From an uncultured Crocinitomix sp. (lineage in GTDB: Bacteria; Bacteroidota; Bacteroidia; Flavobacteriales_D; Crocinitomicaceae), in assembly GCA_937139035.1 (NCBI GenBank), contig CAKZPK010000452.1, forward strand, positions 1 through 40,317: a stretch of DNA of 40,317 nucleotides, read 5' to 3'. The notes under the pieces are model-generated. The model had not been told where the DNA came from. It was given only the letters and a program-made list of their open reading frames with translations, and made no database searches. Below, piece by piece: positions 32,750-40,317 of the stretch (position 1 is the first letter of the stretch; each line of letters opens with the position of its first letter). Made by a program: the position numbers and the translations under genes.

Positions 32750-34812
32750 ATTTCTTTTTTTAAGGGAATATCAATTGTAATAGAAGTTCCAGCTCCTTTT
32801 CCACTATCAATTGAGATTGTTCCGTTCATTGTTTTAACACGAGATTCTATTTCTTTTAATCCCATTCCAGTACTATCCATTAGTTCATTAATTTCGAAGC
32901 CAATTCCATCATCCTCGATTATCAGATTAAATAATTGCGCATCAAAAACATTCAACTGTAAATTAATCTCTTTTGCAATTGCGTGCTTTAAAATATTATT
33001 CACCAATTCTTGAATTATGCGATATATGGAAACCTGATTCAATTGATCCAAGGCCTCATCTGAACCATGAGTAGTTAAAATAAACTCTATTTCATCTGAA
33101 TCGCTGATCTTGCGTTGAAAAATACTTACTGTTTCAAAAAGACCAATTCTCCCTACATTATTGGAAGAAAGATGGTGCGCAATTTTTCGAGTCTCTTCGC
33201 ATGCCTCATCCAGTAAATTATTTGCCTTATAATATTTTTCAATATTAGACTCTCTTAATGTTAAAATTTGTTTATCGATAGATTTAAAATAAAGTTTTAC
33301 CGTAGACAAGATAGCACCAAGTTTATCATGTAATTCTATGGCCATACGATCTTTTTCCTTTTCCTGCCCCTCGAACATAGCTTGCATTGACTGTTTCTCT
33401 TGCTCATTGATTAGGTCGTTTATCTCCTTTTGTTTTGAGATACCATCTTTTTCTATTTCAGCAGTTCTTCTTTTCTGTCGACTGTTCCGAAGTAACAACA
33501 AAAAAATTATCGAAATGCCAAATGCAACCGCAACAATGAGTAAGACAATTCCCTTTTGTTTTTCCTTAGCCAACTGCTCATTTTTAAGGCTTAGTTCTAA
33601 CTGGTCGACTTTGTGTTTCTCTTCTTCGTATTTGATTTCATATATCAAAGATTCTCGAATATTTTTAGAAATACTATCTTGGTACGAGATTGATTTATCT
33701 AAATAAAAATTCGATAATTCCAAATCTCCATTGTCTCTATAAATATTTGCCAATTGTTTTGAAACCCTCTCAATAAAAAGTGGATCTTTTAAGTTGTTCG
33801 CCATTGTGTCGGCAACTAATAGATACTCTTCAGCTTTTGGCTTATCTCCTTTGATATAAGTCAAGTCTCCCAAGTTTTTCATAGTTACCAGCAAGCCCTC
33901 CAAATCATTATTTTTCTGCTTTAAATCAAGACTTTTTTCAAGATAAAAAATTGCAGAATCTAAAATACCGATTCTCATAAAAAAAGTACCTTTACCATGG
34001 TAAACCTTACCGTCAATTGCCTTGTACCGACCATTAGACAAATTACCAGCTTTATTAAAATAAAAAAGCGCACTGTCCATTATTTCAATCGCCAAAAAAT
34101 TATTACCAATATTTAAAAGTGCTTTACAACTTTCAAAGTTGCTATTTGATTTACTAAAATTGACATTGGCTTGTTTATTTAGAGTTATTGCCTCATTATG
34201 ACGGCCCTGTAATTCATAAATGTTACCAATATTAATCTTAACATCACCGAGTTCTTTTAAATCCGTTGGATCAAATTGTTGTTGCGCATGATGCAACACG
34301 GATATTGCCTTTTCATATTCCCCCCTGTCTTTAAAATCATTACTCATGTTTAACAAGGCAAAACCCATCATCATTTTTTCATGCAATGATTTTGCAATTT
34401 CAAAAGCTCTTAAATTTTTCTGAAAAGCTATATCATATAATCCCTTCATTTTATAAATTGGCGATTGATAAAGGTAAATTTTAGCTAAAAAAATAGAATC
34501 CACTTCTTTTTCGGAAAAGCATTTTTCGGCTAAACTAAAATTTTTCAATGCATTCGAAGACTCTCCTCTATTTGAGTAGGCATCACCTATTCTCAAATAG
34601 GACGTTATTTCACCTTTTACATCATTTACTTTTTGTGCCAATTCCAATGCCTGATGCGCTATTAAAATTGCAGAGTCGGGAAATGTACTTGACAAATAGT
34701 AACTTTCATCAACCAAAGAATCAACAATAGGGTCATCACATATTTGAGCATGTGATGACCCTAAAGTCAAATTAAAAATGACAAAAACTATATAAAATTT
34801 GAGTTTATACAC
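32746..34812 (-). CDS. TPR-containing NarX-type sensor histidine kinase
   Basis: 688 residues. Signal peptide (1-22), then TPR repeats (about 30-390, e.g. SNALKNFSLAEKCF, YEKAISVLHHAQQQF, DSALFYFNKAGNL), a coiled segment, a membrane helix (about 422-441), a HisKA_3 dimerisation helix with His495 (MAIELHDKLGAIL), and a HATPase_c domain with N box ELVNNILKHA and G boxes EDDGIGF and GMGLKEIESRV. This is the common Bacteroidota periplasmic-TPR sensor design. It overlaps the small 116-residue gene at its start (8 bp) and the regulator gene at its end (4 bp). Confidence 0.92.
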   Translation of the reverse strand: MYKLKFYIVFVIFNLTLGSSHAQICDDPIVDSLVDESYYLSSTFPDSAILIAHQALELAQKVNDVKGEITSYLRIGDAYSNRGESSNALKNFSLAEKCFSEKEVDSIFLAKIYLYQSPIYKMKGLYDIAFQKNLRAFEIAKSLHEKMMMGFALLNMSNDFKDRGEYEKAISVLHHAQQQFDPTDLKELGDVKINIGNIYELQGRHNEAITLNKQANVNFSKSNSNFESCKALLNIGNNFLAIEIMDSALFYFNKAGNLSNGRYKAIDGKVYHGKGTFFMRIGILDSAIFYLEKSLDLKQKNNDLEGLLVTMKNLGDLTYIKGDKPKAEEYLLVADTMANNLKDPLFIERVSKQLANIYRDNGDLELSNFYLDKSISYQDSISKNIRESLIYEIKYEEEKHKVDQLELSLKNEQLAKEKQKGIVLLIVAVAFGISIIFLLLLRNSRQKRRTAEIEKDGISKQKEINDLINEQEKQSMQAMFEGQEKEKDRMAIELHDKLGAILSTVKLYFKSIDKQILTLRESNIEKYYKANNLLDEACEETRKIAHHLSSNNVGRIGLFETVSIFQRKISDSDEIEFILTTHGSDEALDQLNQVSIYRIIQELVNNILKHAIAKEINLQLNVFDAQLFNLIIEDDGIGFEINELMDSTGMGLKEIESRVKTMNGTISIDSGKGAGTSITIDIPLKKEI

Positions 34813-35155
34813 TTACTGGGAAAGGTTTAGGTTTCGCCGTAGCTTCAGCTTGCTCTGTATTGCCTTTATCCTTGATCTTAATTCCACTTTCATCATAATA
34901 AGTCACTTCCAAATTCCACGTAGAAATTTGATTTGGAAAGGTACCTATCGGAATTTGATGAACTATTTCTTGATCATTTCCGGTTTTTACCATTAGTTTA
35001 ATTTCTAATGTATTATTCGCACTAGTTGGACTTTTAATAATTTGCCAGCCATTGTAAGCATAACTTGCCGTTTCAAATACGGTAGCGAATTGTACTTCAA
35101 ATTCTTTCGGATTTGAAGATTGATAGTAAAACAATGTTTCTTCTATTTCACTCAT
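34805..35155 (-). CDS. Hypothetical 116-residue protein at head of the two-component operon
   Basis: 116 residues with no signal peptide or membrane segment. A beta-rich domain is likely (FEVQFATVFETASYAYNGWQII, LEIKLMVKTGN, STWNLEVTYYDESG), ending in a Lys/Pro/Ala tail. The 3' end overlaps the kinase start by 8 bp, so it is translated with it; a regulatory or accessory role for the sensor is a guess. Family not recognised. Confidence 0.7.
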   Translation of the reverse strand: MSEIEETLFYYQSSNPKEFEVQFATVFETASYAYNGWQIIKSPTSANNTLEIKLMVKTGNDQEIVHQIPIGTFPNQISTWNLEVTYYDESGIKIKDKGNTEQAEATAKPKPFPVSV

Positions 35156-35347
35156 ATCATAAAATTATTTATTAATATCTCTCTTAACCATTAAAAGAGT
35201 ATTGCAAAAATCGGTAGGATTAATAGACCGTTTAGTACATATTTTTGCGGTTTTATTCTCCTATAATCTAATGAGTAGGGATTATTTGACTTAAAAAATG
35301 AATGGGTTAATGATCCTTTTTTCATTTAAGGTAATAAAAAAAGAGAT

Positions 35348-35367
35348 AAGCCATTCAAAATCGGCTT
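35348..35367 (-). terminator. Weak terminator after the HNH pseudogene
   Basis: On the minus strand AAGCC...GGCTT (5-bp stem, 10-nt loop) is followed by ATCTCTTTTTTT. Confidence 0.5.
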
Positions 35368-35391
35368 TTTAACATGGTGATAGATCGCATT

Positions 35392-35894
35392 TTACTCAAT
35401 CAACCCCAACTGCCGACTAATATCCTGCGTAAAATTTGCTATTGGCCGTTTGGGAATGCCTTTTGGGTCGGTATAGTTACCCGTAATGAGCCTGTTTACA
35501 TTAATTATATTGTTTTTGTAAAGACTTGGAATCGACTGACTGAGACCTTTTTTATAGCTGTCATTATAGATCTCCGCTTTTGTAATAATTTCAGCTGCAA
35601 GATTTTTTTGCATATTGTAAATGCCCTCAATATCAAAAGCTTTTTGAACTGTGTTGCTTTTCCCCCTTCAAATTTGACTTTTAAATCATTTATGTTTCGA
35701 GTTAATCGAAAGAGTCTAAGTGACTTCTTGTCGATTTCAAAATTGAAGTCTGAATTCTTTAGTTGATTTGAATCATCAGAAAAAAGGTCAAAATCCAGTC
35801 TTTTGTTCCCTTTTTTTAGGTTACATGATGCACAAACAGGATAGAAGTTAAAAAAAGATGGGTATTTTGATTTTGAATGAAAATGATCTATGCA
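35392..35894 (-). pseudogene. HNH endonuclease, frameshifted and 5'-truncated
   Basis: One frame reads IDHFHSKSKYPSFFNFYPVC, then ASCNLKKGNKRLDFDLF, the typical HNH core (D-H, then N-x-x-P-x-C-x-x-C-N). A stop codon sits directly before this core, so the N terminus is gone. The frame then shifts by one base near 35640-35670, and the rest continues (AFDIEGIYNMQKNLAAEIIT...RLITGNYTDP, PKRPIANFTQDISRQLGLIE). That tail resembles the C-terminal part of standalone HNH nucleases linked to restriction or defence ATPases. A partner ATPase is not present here. It is a remnant of an older accessory gene. Confidence 0.75.
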
Positions 35895-35946
35895 TTAGCA
35901 ATAAACGGGAAACCTAATTTAGTTACGGTCCACGGTTTAGGGTGCA

Positions 35947-36270
35947 ATGTTAGAGCAAAAGAGACGTGGCAAAACAAAATTCATTGATATAAAATTGGCA
36001 TTGGCCCTTAGTGACATTGCTAAAGAGGAGAAAGATTTGGAGTTTTTGAAAAAATGCAAAAACACCTATTTCTGTTTATCAACTGTGACTTATAAAAATG
36101 ACAGGATTTACTGCAAACTTTGTAAGAATAGTTTTTGCACAACCTGCAATGGCATCCGAAAAGCTCACCTCATCAATCCGTATTTTCCAATTCTGAAAAA
36201 TTGGCCTGAGCCGCAATTCTTAACACTTACCACAAAATCGGTAACTGCGGACCAATTAGAACATCATTGA
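35947..36270 (+). pseudogene. N-terminal fragment of a rolling-circle replication initiator
   Basis: 107 residues. It contains YCKLCKNSFCTTCNGIRKAHLIN followed by a PYFPIL...WPEPQFLTLTTKSV stretch, the Cys-rich N-terminal signature and the FxTLT strand of plasmid/phage-type rolling-circle Rep proteins. The HUH and tyrosine nuclease motifs that should follow are absent: the frame stops just after SVTADQLEHH. It is therefore a broken replication gene from an integrated plasmid or phage-like element. It lies head-to-head with the HNH remnant. Confidence 0.65.
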
Positions 36271-36392
36271 ACAGAAAGTGCTTTGTCTATTTCTGCATTT
36301 ACCGATTCTTGTTCTAATTTATACGATAACTTATATGATTTAAGCCATTCATTAGCTAAATCCGCCATATTTGGTTCGATTGATTGTGCCAT
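36264..36392 (-). CDS. 42-residue frame, probable gene fragment
   Basis: Begins MAQSIEPNMADLANEWLKSY and ends DKALSVQ; the 42 codons are hydrophilic and helical, with a natural start. It stops exactly where the Rep fragment stops on the other strand (7-bp overlap of the ends), so both may have been cut by the same rearrangement. It may be the N terminus of a larger lost gene. Family not recognised. Confidence 0.4.
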   Translation of the reverse strand: MAQSIEPNMADLANEWLKSYKLSYKLEQESVNAEIDKALSVQ

Positions 36393-36531
36393 TTTCTCTT
36401 ATTGATGTTATTTCATTCTTCAAGCCACCGCAGGAATAAAGACAATATACTTTATTTCTTTTAAAAAAATAGAGCCTTACACCTTTTATTTATTGGGAAA
36501 TCACCAGTTAAATGCAAATTGTATGCAAACG

Positions 36532-36570
36532 AAAAAAAGGGCCTCAAAGCGTGATAGTCTGAAACCCTTT
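36532..36570 (-). terminator. Strong terminator beyond the tRNA-Asn fragment
   Basis: On the minus strand AAAGGGTTTCAGA pairs with TTTGAGGCCCTTT (13 pairs, several G-U), then a T-run. It is the natural downstream terminator expected for a tRNA gene. Confidence 0.75.
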
Positions 36571-36581
36571 CTGTTATTAAG

Positions 36582-36629
36582 CTCCTCCTCTAGGACTCGA
36601 ACCTAGGACCCTCTGATTAACAGTCAGAT
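36582..36629 (-). tRNA. 3' fragment of tRNA-Asn (GTT), likely attachment site
   Basis: On the minus strand it holds the whole anticodon arm (TCTGA-CTGTTAA-TCAGA, anticodon GTT), a variable region, a perfect T arm (CTAGG-TTCGAGT-CCTAG) and the 3' acceptor strand AGGAGGA plus discriminator. The D arm and 5' acceptor strand are missing; to the right the sequence becomes the leader of the intact recombinase. 3' halves of tRNA genes beside recombinases are typical attachment scars. It cannot make a working tRNA. Confidence 0.85.
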
Positions 36630-36738
36630 CGAAATCAGTTTGAAAAAATCCGAAAAAGGCTAAAACAACCATAAAATAAGGGGATTTTGGATAACTCTAA
36701 TTTGACTCATAGACTTTTTAAGCCTATATTTAATTAAA

Positions 36739-36765
36739 AAACAGGCACAAAAACAGGCACATTTT
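36739..36765 (+). repeat. Short direct repeat before the recombinase start
   Basis: AAACAGGCACA occurs twice within 26 bp, 15-40 bp before the recombinase ATG. It could be an accessory binding site for the recombinase or a regulator. Confidence 0.4.
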
Positions 36766-36779
36766 GTAAAAACAAGATT

Positions 36780-38072
36780 ATGGCGAAAGTAAAACTCATT
36801 CTTGACAAAAGAAAAAACCGCGTTAAAAAAGACGGGACTTATCCTTTAGTACTTTTCATTTCCCACAAGAAAAAGGTGGCTAGAATTGTTTTAAAACATT
36901 CATTCAATATTAAAAATTGGGATGAGGATTCATTAAGTCCTGTTAACGTTCCAAATGCCAATCATCTAGGCGCAAAATTTAGATCGCAACTTTCAAAAGC
37001 GGATCTCCTATTAAGCTCACTAGACTTTGAAATTGATTCGCTTTCAATGTTGGAGTTAAAAGCAATGGTAGAAGCGGAAGTTTTTTCAATCAGTTCAACC
37101 ACACAGAAACAAAAGGAAAAATACATTGATCGCAAATTAAATTCGGCATCTCTAACCGATTATGCCAAAATCAAGATAAAACGCCTCAGAACTTCTCATC
37201 AGCATGGCAACGCTACAGCCATTGAAACTGCCATTAAATCAATTAAGGGGTTTACCAAAACTGAAAACATTGAATTTAGAGCGTTTGACATTGGTGCTTT
37301 AAAAAACTATTGTGCATACTGCTATTCAAGAGGAAATAAACCAAATACGGTTGGGGCATATTTAAGGCAGATTAAGGCACTTTTTAATGAAGCTATTGAT
37401 GAAGGAGTAATTGAAGATAGAATTTACCCATTCCGAAAATTTAAGATTCCTAAAAGTCCAAAGACGAAAAACAGGGCATTGAGATTAGAGGAAATAAACA
37501 AAATTAGAAACCTTGATTTAAAGGAAGGCTCAGCAATATGGAAGGCGCGTAACTATTTCCTATTCATGTTCAACAGTATGGGACTGAATTTTATTGACCT
37601 AGCAAAATTACAAAAAAGGCAATTTAGTAAAACCGCCTACGATAAAAAAGGAAAATTAACTGAAGGCCGAATCAGCTATCAACGAAGCAAAACGCAAGGA
37701 ACATTTTCCATAAAACTGACAGCCGAAGCACTTGAAATTTTGAGTCATTATGACGTAAAGCAAAAAGAACCTAATGATTTTATCTTTCCATTGAAATTTG
37801 AAAACACCGAGCAAGGAAGAAAACGTTACCAACAACAACGAAAACGAGTAAATTCAAAAATACGTGATCTGGCTAAATTGGCTAAAATTGATGAAGAGGT
37901 AACAACTTATTTTGCACGGCACTCTTGGGCGACAATTGCCAAAAGGAAGAATATGCCTGTTGCATTAATTTCAGAAGGACTTGGTCATGCAGATTTAAAA
38001 ACTACTCAAACTTATTTGGCATCTTTTGATCAAGACACGTTGGATGATGCGAATGATGATATTGTTAGATGA
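36780..38072 (+). CDS. Tyrosine recombinase (phage-type integrase), intact
   Basis: 430 residues. A short N-terminal arm-binding-like domain (KVKLILDKRKNRVKKDGTYP) typical of Bacteroidota integrases is followed by a SAM-like core-binding domain (about 110-210) and a catalytic domain. Arg380 (ARHSWATIAKR), His403 (GLGH) and nucleophile Tyr412 (TQTYL) are present. The first catalytic Arg, expected in the G-x-R position, reads GLNFID; the decayed paralogue has GINFMD. This Asn form occurs widely in Bacteroidota integrases as I recall, so it need not mean inactivity. It follows the tRNA-Asn fragment by 150 bp and precedes the CRISPR array by 41 bp. It should mediate integration and excision of the element it belongs to. 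Confidence 0.9.
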   Translation: MAKVKLILDKRKNRVKKDGTYPLVLFISHKKKVARIVLKHSFNIKNWDEDSLSPVNVPNANHLGAKFRSQLSKADLLLSSLDFEIDSLSMLELKAMVEAEVFSISSTTQKQKEKYIDRKLNSASLTDYAKIKIKRLRTSHQHGNATAIETAIKSIKGFTKTENIEFRAFDIGALKNYCAYCYSRGNKPNTVGAYLRQIKALFNEAIDEGVIEDRIYPFRKFKIPKSPKTKNRALRLEEINKIRNLDLKEGSAIWKARNYFLFMFNSMGLNFIDLAKLQKRQFSKTAYDKKGKLTEGRISYQRSKTQGTFSIKLTAEALEILSHYDVKQKEPNDFIFPLKFENTEQGRKRYQQQRKRVNSKIRDLAKLAKIDEEVTTYFARHSWATIAKRKNMPVALISEGLGHADLKTTQTYLASFDQDTLDDANDDIVR

Positions 38073-38113
38073 AAAAAGAGATAATTATCACCTTTAATAA
38101 TTCCATTCCGCCT

Positions 38114-40317
38114 GTTGTGAATTGCTTTCAGAATTGTATTTTTATAGAGGATTCACAGTAATCACCGTTAACATTCCAATTAGCTTTGAGTTGTGAATTG
38201 CTTTCAGAATTGTATTTTTATAGAGGATTCACAGTTTTTCTTCTATTTTGGTTAGTAGTTCGCGTGTTGTGAATTGCTTTCAGAATTGTATTTTTATAGA
38301 GGATTCACAGTGTAGGCTAAATAAATGTTCTTTTGGCGTGTGTTGTGAATTGCTTTCAGAATTGTATTTTTATAGAGGATTCACAGTTCCAATGGCTAAA
38401 TCAAAAGAGTTCATCCAGTTGTGAATTGCTTTCAGAATTGTATTTTTATAGAGGATTCACAGTTTAATCTGTTACTAAATAAGCTTCACTATTGTTGTGA
38501 ATTGCTTTCAGAATTGTATTTTTATAGAGGATTCACAGTACAGCTCAAAGTTTAATAAGTAATTGGGGCGTTGTGAATTGCTTTCAGAATTGTATTTTTA
38601 TAGAGGATTCACAGTATCGGTTGCTTAAAATACAAATAAGTGTATGTTGTGAATTGCTTTCAGAATTGTATTTTTATAGAGGATTCACAGTGTCTTGTGT
38701 AAGCGAATCAAAATATTCCTGTTGTGAATTGCTTTCAGAATTGTATTTTTATAGAGGATTCACAGTTCCCATGAACTAACTCTTGACTGTCGCCTGGTTG
38801 TGAATTGCTTTCAGAATTGTATTTTTATAGAGGATTCACAGTCACCTTTTATTGATAAAATTCAAGAGATAGGTTGTGAATTGCTTTCAGAATTGTATTT
38901 TTATAGAGGATTCACAGTGATAGCTTTAATTCTGTTTGTATGTACCTGGTTGTGAATTGCTTTCAGAATTGTATTTTTATAGAGGATTCACAGTCCATAA
39001 CCTCAGGCGATTGCTCGTCTACGGTTGTGAATTGCTTTCAGAATTGTATTTTTATAGAGGATTCACAGTCCGTCTTTAATCCAGTTGAAGAACCTTTTTG
39101 TTGTGAATTGCTTTCAGAATTGTATTTTTATAGAGGATTCACAGTTTCATAACGTTTTTTAGACTCTTCTAACTTGTTGTGAATTGCTTTCAGAATTGTA
39201 TTTTTATAGAGGATTCACAGTTTAATTTGCTTTTCTGTGCTGAAAATCAGTGTTGTGAATTGCTTTCAGAATTGTATTTTTATAGAGGATTCACAGTTTA
39301 CAGGAGTCGCAATTGCTACCAACCTACGTTGTGAATTGCTTTCAGAATTGTATTTTTATAGAGGATTCACAGTCAAGGTGCTGGTGACGGTTACACTGAA
39401 GTTGTTGTGAATTGCTTTCAGAATTGTATTTTTATAGAGGATTCAAAGTCTATTTGTTCTGATGGTACCGTATTAAGGTGTTGTGAATTGCTTTCAGAAT
39501 TGTATTTTTATAGAGGATTCACAGTCCGCGTTAATAGTTGATTCAATGAAGATGGTTGTGAATTGCTTTCAGAATTGTATTTTTATAGAGGATTCACAGT
39601 ATGGTTAGGGTTGCGTTTTGGTTTAGCACGGTTGTGAATTGCTTTCAGAATTGTATTTTTATAGAGGATTCACAGTTTAAACAAACTAAGCCTTGTTATT
39701 CCGCCTGTTGTGAATTGCTTTCAGAATTGTATTTTTATAGAGGATTCACAGTCAAAACCAACTATTGATTTTTATCCAGGTAGTTGTGAATTGCTTTCAG
39801 AATTGTATTTTTATAGAGGATTCACAGTTATTTATCGACTACTAATTTTCTGGGTGTAGTTGTGAATTGCTTTCAGAATTGTATTTTTATAGAGGATTCA
39901 CAGTAGATTCAGACGAATTAATTGATGACTGATGGTTGTGAATTGCTTTCAGAATTGTATTTTTATAGAGGATTCACAGTTGGTGAGTAATAAACATCCT
40001 GTCGCCGTATGTTGTGAATTGCTTTCAGAATTGTATTTTTATAGAGGATTCACAGTTTTCAAAGTCTGGATATTTTGCAATCATTGAGTTGTGAATTGCT
40101 TTCAGAATTGTATTTTTATAGAGGATTCACAGTCTGATGGAGGATCACAATGTCACCTCCGAGTTGTGAATTGCTTTCAGAATTGTATTTTTATAGAGGA
40201 TTCACAGTAGAACAGCCTAATATCTTTTAGTGGCGATCGTTGTGAATTGCTTTCAGAATTGTATTTTTATAGAGGATTCACAGTCATTAGCAAACGTGTA
40301 ATTGTATTGACCGTGTT
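38114..40317 (+). CRISPR. CRISPR array, 29 full 46-bp repeats, continues past the window
   Basis: The repeat starts GTTGTGAATTGCTTTC and ends GAGGATTCACAGT; 7-bp inverted termini (TGTGAAT/ATTCACA) are visible. I located 29 repeats, from 38114 to 40284; the last three bases of the window (GTT) begin a 30th. Spacers are 30 bp with a few of 29 or 31, and all that I read are different. All repeats are identical by eye except number 18 (39404-39449), which ends ATTCAAAGT. Repeat length, GTTGTG start and 30-bp spacers resemble type II-C arrays of flavobacteria, which would give transcription on the plus strand; this is inference, because no cas gene or tracrRNA lies in the window. The 41 bp between recombinase stop and first repeat leave little room for a leader. 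Confidence 0.97.

Noticed and set aside
35374..35766. 130-codon plus-strand frame
   Set aside because: It is antisense to the clear HNH nuclease remnant.
37570..37600. Intact recombinase is inactive because the first catalytic Arg reads Asn
   Set aside because: The decayed paralogue shares the Gly-x-Asn-Phe form and many Bacteroidota integrases seem to have it, so the Arg may lie elsewhere; cannot be settled by eye.
38573..39152. Short plus-strand proteins with repeating CFQNCIFIEDSQ
   Set aside because: They are translations of CRISPR repeats.

Overview
The window comes from an AT-rich Bacteroidota chromosome, most likely a flavobacterium-like marine or environmental lineage. The evidence is a type IX secretion (T9SS) C-terminal domain on a giant adhesin, a hybrid-like 'regulator propeller + Y_Y_Y + His_kinase' sensor with its LytTR partner, DUF4412 and DUF2147 proteins, TAnnTTTG promoter boxes, and no obvious Shine-Dalgarno sequences.

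Layout. (1) 1-1.55 kb: the 3' end of a Ro60/Rsr-type protein, followed by six tandem small RNAs that share one covarying stem. The first two also carry circularly permuted tRNA-like modules. I read this as a Ro + multi-Y-RNA locus. (2) 1.6-20.2 kb: ordinary chromosomal genes, all on the minus strand. They are a T9SS adhesin (propeller + Ig repeats), an acidic lipoprotein, a LytS/LytR-like two-component pair, a 2555-residue barrel/Ig-repeat envelope protein, DUF2147 and DUF4412. (3) 20.27-21.5 kb: a 113-bp direct repeat, cut off where a decayed tyrosine recombinase begins; this is a likely island boundary. (4) 21.7-31.7 kb: a dense accessory block that I consider a candidate undescribed conflict/defence system. 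A plus-strand operon (two polytopic membrane proteins, a lipoprotein with a vWA-like MIDAS motif, a membrane-anchored TIR protein) faces a minus-strand operon (GTPase, amphipathic 76-residue protein, TIR protein, Cys-rich mini-protein, catalytically dead caspase paralogue, active-looking caspase, two-TM protein). (5) 31.8-35.2 kb: a zinc-ribbon mini-gene and a NarL-type two-component system with a small co-encoded protein. (6) 35.3-36.6 kb: a graveyard with a frameshifted HNH nuclease, a rolling-circle Rep fragment, a small ORF and a 3' fragment of tRNA-Asn. (7) 36.8-38.07 kb: an intact tyrosine recombinase paralogous to the decayed copy. (8) 38.1 kb to the window end: a CRISPR array of 29 full 46-bp repeats plus the start of a 30th, with no cas gene in view.

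How it may work together. The Ro and Y RNAs form one RNA-quality-control or stress module. In the accessory block, caspase + pseudocaspase, two TIR proteins and a GTPase fit the general logic of NTP-controlled suicide systems: sensing by GTPase, vWA or membrane components, killing by NAD depletion or proteolysis. No phage-related activity is shown by sequence alone. The two recombinase paralogues, each preceded by related DNA, suggest successive site-specific insertions, the second at a tRNA-Asn gene.
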